DNA from: Candidatus Krumholzibacteriota bacterium
Lineage (GTDB): Bacteria > Krumholzibacteriota > Krumholzibacteriia > Krumholzibacteriales > Krumholzibacteriaceae
Reading direction: 5' to 3'
Length of the DNA stretch: 17,834 bases
Assembly (NCBI GenBank): GCA_030630165.1
Contig: DAOVNN010000014.1
Location: forward strand, 1-17,834
Position 1 is the stretch's first letter; each line of letters opens with the position of its first letter. Shown piece after piece: positions 15,171 to 17,834 of the stretch. Below the pieces are notes generated by a model. The model was not told where the DNA came from, did no database searches, and was given only the letters and a program-made list of their open reading frames with translations. Made by a program: the position numbers and the translations under genes.

Positions 15171-16061
15171 GTGACCAGGTATACGATATTCGCTCTGCTT
15201 GCAATGTTCCTCCTTCACGGCGCTGCCGCGGCTCAGACGACTTTCGTGGTCAAGGCCGACGGGAGCGGCGATGTTCCTACTATCCAGGCCGCGATAGACA
15301 GCGCCGAGACCGGCGACGGTATCTTCGTCTGGGGCGGCTACTACAACGAGGACGACCTTGTGGTCGACGGCAAGGATATCTACTTTCAGTACCAGAACGG
15401 CACTCCGGTCATCATATCCTCCAGCTATCGCCAGGGAACGGGAATCACGTTCAGGAACGTCGGAATGGGAACGACCCTTCTCGGATTCGAGTTCAGGGAA
15501 TTCGGAAAGGGAATCTCGATAGAGAGCGGCGCGGGGATGTACTGGTACTGTAATGTCATAGACTGCGAGACCGGCATCGAGGTCTCCGGCATTTCGTCGT
15601 CGCCGAGCATCATGTTCAGCCTGGTCGATTCATGTGGGACGGGGATCAGCATTCTCGAAGGTTCCGGCACCGCTGTGAGAAATATGACGATAGTCGGGGC
15701 CGATACAGGCGTTCAGAATCTCGGAGGTTCGTTCACACTGATCAGGAGCATTATCAACGGATGTACCACCGGTGCGCTCTGCCTGGGAGGCACTACTTCT
15801 CTGAGCTGCAACAACTTTTACCTGAATTTCGAGAATTACAGCGGATGCGCTTCGGGGGTCGATGATTTCTATGGCCTGACGCGTTTCTGCTATGCCGCCG
15901 GTGGATCGCCGGATCTATATTATCTTCACGTCGACTCGCCGTGCTGGGCGGAGAACAACGCCTGCGGCGTCGATGTGGGAGCGTTTACCGAGTCACCCGG
16001 GTGTACTGGTACTGCAGTGGAGGAAACGAGCTGGGGCGCCATCAAGAAGATGTATCGCTGA
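15171..16061 (+). CDS. Secreted right-handed beta-helix protein
   Basis: 296 residues from GTG 15171, preceded by GAGGTG at 15158-15163 with 7-base spacing; GTG 15162 in frame lies within that site. A clear signal peptide: MTRYTIF, hydrophobic core LLAMFLL, cleavage expected after the Ala run before QTTF. The mature protein opens with VVKADGSGDVPTIQAAIDSA, the typical entry to pectate-lyase-like/parallel beta-helix folds, followed by irregular turns (CETGIEVSG, CGTGISILEG, ADTGVQNLGG, CTTGALCLGG) that look like successive coils. Ten or more cysteines suggest disulfides outside the cytoplasm. Catalytic residues could not be recognised, so a polysaccharide lyase activity is not claimed. It ends in AVEETSWGAIKKMYR, a distinctive terminus. 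46 bases separate it from the amidohydrolase. Confidence 0.82.
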   Translation: MTRYTIFALLAMFLLHGAAAAQTTFVVKADGSGDVPTIQAAIDSAETGDGIFVWGGYYNEDDLVVDGKDIYFQYQNGTPVIISSSYRQGTGITFRNVGMGTTLLGFEFREFGKGISIESGAGMYWYCNVIDCETGIEVSGISSSPSIMFSLVDSCGTGISILEGSGTAVRNMTIVGADTGVQNLGGSFTLIRSIINGCTTGALCLGGTTSLSCNNFYLNFENYSGCASGVDDFYGLTRFCYAAGGSPDLYYLHVDSPCWAENNACGVDVGAFTESPGCTGTAVEETSWGAIKKMYR

Positions 16062-16107
16062 ATCTTTCACGCGATCTCATCAATCCCGAAAAAAGAAGGA
16101 GCGAATC

Positions 16108-17820
16108 ATGCGCAGAAGTATCGCCGCGTTTGCGGTGTCGGTTCTTGTCGTATCAGCGGCAGTTCTTGTCCTGCAGGGAGGTATCGTGATGGGTGAGGGA
16201 CGGGATGAGGTGGCAAAGGCTGTTTTTTATAACGGCAGGATATACACGATGAACGAGAGTGACCCCCTCGCGGAAGCGGTCACTGTCGGAGGCGGCAGGA
16301 TACTTTTTGTCGGGAGCAGTGAAGATGCGATAGCCGCAGCCGGTCCTGCGGCGGTGAAATATGACCTCCACGGCATGACTGTCATACCCGGGCTGGTCGA
16401 TGCTCACGCTCATTTTGTCGGGTATGCGGCCAGCAGGGCCGCGCTTGATCTGAACGGAACGGTATCGATTGCCCAGATCCGTGACCGGCTGAAGGCTGAG
16501 GTTGCGGCGGTCCACAGGGACCGATGGATAACAGGAAGAGGGTGGGATCAGAACGACTGGGACAGAAAAGACTTTCCTCACAGGAGTGATATCGATCAGG
16601 TCAGTCCCGATAATCCGGTGCTGCTCACAAGGGTATGCGGGCATGCGGCGATCGCCAATTCGAAGGCTCTCAAAGCGGCGGGTATCGGCGCAGATACTCC
16701 CGATCCTGATGGGGGGAAGATCGAGCGAGATTCTTCCGGGAAGCCCACCGGGATCCTCCTCGACGATGCTATATCGCTCGTGCGGGATGTCGTGCCCGCG
16801 ATCACCCCTGAAGAGAAGAAGAAACTCATGATCTCCGCCGTGCACGCCTGTCTCGCCGTCGGCCTGACAGGAACGCACGAGATGGGTATCGGCAGCGAGA
16901 CCGCAGGCATCTACCGTGAGCTGTATGAGGCGGGGGAGTTTCCGTTCAGGATAACAGCGTATTTCGACGGAGACGCGGATGATCTCGACTCTGTTCTTGC
17001 CGCCGGGCCCGTCGATGATTTCGCAGACGGGATGTTTTCGCTGGCCGGCGTGAAGTTCTACGGGGACGGATCGCTCGGGGCCAGAAGCGCCGCGATGCTC
17101 GAGGATTACTCCGACGATCCGGGCAACAGGGGCATAATAGTCACCGACCCCGGACTGCTTCACGAAAAGGTCCTTGCCTGTCACAGGAACGGGTTCCAGG
17201 TCGCGACACACGCCATCGGAGACAGGGCCAACCGTATTGTTCTCGATGTATACGAAAAGGTGCTCATGGAGGAGCCCGGCAGCGGGCTGCGGCATCGTAT
17301 CGAACATGCGCAGATACTCTCCCCGGCGGATATCGGGAGATTCGCCTCACTCGGTGTGATCCCCTCGATGCAGTTCATCCACTGCACCTCAGACATGCCG
17401 TGGGTACCCGACAGGATCGGCGGGGACCGGATCGAGGGAGCCTACGCATGGAGGTCCCTTATGAACGCAGGTTCGCGGATACCCGGTGGTTCCGATTACC
17501 CGGTCGAACCGATAGATCCTCTGCTCGGGATATACGCCGCCGTGTCGAGACAGGCTCTCGATGGAACGCCTGCCGAGGGCTGGGCGCCGGAGCAGCGCCT
17601 GACCATAGTGGAAGCTGTCAGGGCCTATACTCTCGACGCCGCATGGGCGGCCGGCCAGGAGAAGGAGAGGGGTTCGATAGTTAAGGGGAAACTTGCCGAT
17701 CTGACCATACTGGGCGCTGATATCATGAAGGCGGATCCGGGCGAGATCCCGGGAATCAAAGTTATCGCGACTGTTCTTTCAGGGAAGATAGAGTACAGGG
17801 CCGACGAGGCACCTTTCTGA
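16108..17820 (+). CDS. Exported YtcJ-type amidohydrolase (amidohydrolase 3 family)
   Basis: 570 residues from ATG 16108 with AGAAGGAG at 16095-16102. The open frame extends upstream into the beta-helix gene but in the wrong frame for it, so that part is a shadow. An N-terminal hydrophobic segment (about 5-25) predicts export or membrane anchoring; there is no lipobox. The amidohydrolase barrel has its metal ligands: DAHAHF (His100, His102), Lys316 in GVKFYGDG as the likely carboxylated lysine, His368 in THAIGD, His400 in RIEHAQ, and Asp463 in GSDYP. It ends with the small beta domain (GSIVKGKLADLTIL). The family hydrolyses amides, often N-acyl or formyl derivatives, but the substrate cannot be named. 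Probably co-transcribed with the beta-helix gene since no terminator lies between. Confidence 0.93.
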   Translation: MRRSIAAFAVSVLVVSAAVLVLQGGIVMGEGRDEVAKAVFYNGRIYTMNESDPLAEAVTVGGGRILFVGSSEDAIAAAGPAAVKYDLHGMTVIPGLVDAHAHFVGYAASRAALDLNGTVSIAQIRDRLKAEVAAVHRDRWITGRGWDQNDWDRKDFPHRSDIDQVSPDNPVLLTRVCGHAAIANSKALKAAGIGADTPDPDGGKIERDSSGKPTGILLDDAISLVRDVVPAITPEEKKKLMISAVHACLAVGLTGTHEMGIGSETAGIYRELYEAGEFPFRITAYFDGDADDLDSVLAAGPVDDFADGMFSLAGVKFYGDGSLGARSAAMLEDYSDDPGNRGIIVTDPGLLHEKVLACHRNGFQVATHAIGDRANRIVLDVYEKVLMEEPGSGLRHRIEHAQILSPADIGRFASLGVIPSMQFIHCTSDMPWVPDRIGGDRIEGAYAWRSLMNAGSRIPGGSDYPVEPIDPLLGIYAAVSRQALDGTPAEGWAPEQRLTIVEAVRAYTLDAAWAAGQEKERGSIVKGKLADLTILGADIMKADPGEIPGIKVIATVLSGKIEYRADEAPF

Positions 17821-17829
17821 TTGAAAGGT
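17811..17829 (+). terminator. Hairpin spanning the amidohydrolase stop codon
   Basis: ACCTTTC-TGATT-GAAAGGT is a perfect 7-bp stem (17811-17817 with 17823-17829) whose loop contains the TGA stop. CTCCC follows and the window ends, so a T-run cannot be checked. It could be a terminator or an mRNA 3'-end stabiliser. Confidence 0.4.
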
Positions 17830-17834
17830 CTCCC

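Noticed and set aside
14187..16061. Rhombosortase/GlyGly-CTERM pair made of the rhomboid and the beta-helix protein
   Set aside because: The beta-helix C terminus has no Gly-Gly, no transmembrane helix and no arginine cluster after one; divergent orientation alone is not evidence of a substrate relationship.

Overview
The window is a compact, GC-rich bacterial chromosome segment made almost entirely of housekeeping genes. Taxonomy cannot be settled from sequence alone. Heavy AGG use for arginine, many non-ATG starts, a tpiA-secG-tRNA-Leu junction, a rhomboid protease with a C-terminal helical tail, and a secreted beta-helix protein ending in a WGxIKxxYR-like tail suggest an uncultured lineage of the Fibrobacteres-Chlorobi-Bacteroidetes neighbourhood (for example Krumholzibacteria or Eisenbacteria-like). 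This is a low-confidence inference from memory. No mobile element, CRISPR array, phage gene or rRNA was seen.

Layout. (1) Positions 1-7252, plus strand: the 3' end of radC, then mreB-mreC-mreD-mrdA(PBP2)-rodA, a complete rod-shape (elongasome) operon, followed by a PmbA/TldE-like gene. Genes overlap or nearly touch (GTGA at mreC/mreD, 14 bp at mreD/mrdA, TTGA at mrdA/rodA). The PmbA-like gene appears to start at CTG. (2) 7262-8773: lgt (lipoprotein diacylglyceryl transferase) and a ComF-type phosphoribosyltransferase, separated by a perfect 10-bp hairpin. (3) 8832-12825: the glycolytic cluster fba-gap-pgk-tpiA, preceded by a 7-1-7 dyad that looks like an operator. (4) 12884-13513: a sigma70-like promoter, secG, a small AU-rich hairpin, tRNA-Leu(GAG) and a strong intrinsic terminator. 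(5) 13546-15029: a DUF4446-type membrane-anchored protein, convergent with a rhomboid protease on the minus strand. (6) 15030-15170: an intergenic region with two back-to-back sigma70-like promoters. (7) 15171-17820: a secreted beta-helix protein and an exported YtcJ-type amidohydrolase.

How the genes work together. MreB/C/D organise the PBP2 (transpeptidase) and RodA (glycosyltransferase) pair for lateral wall synthesis. Lgt begins lipoprotein maturation and SecG assists export, so region 1 to 4 has an envelope theme interleaved with lower glycolysis. The last two genes encode exported proteins of unknown substrate.

I found no convincing new multi-gene system. The observations most worth following are small ones: the CTG start, several promoter- or operator-like dyads, the hairpin abutting the tRNA 5' end, and the GxSA variant of the rhomboid active site. 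Motifs were read by eye; no database search or folding calculation was run.
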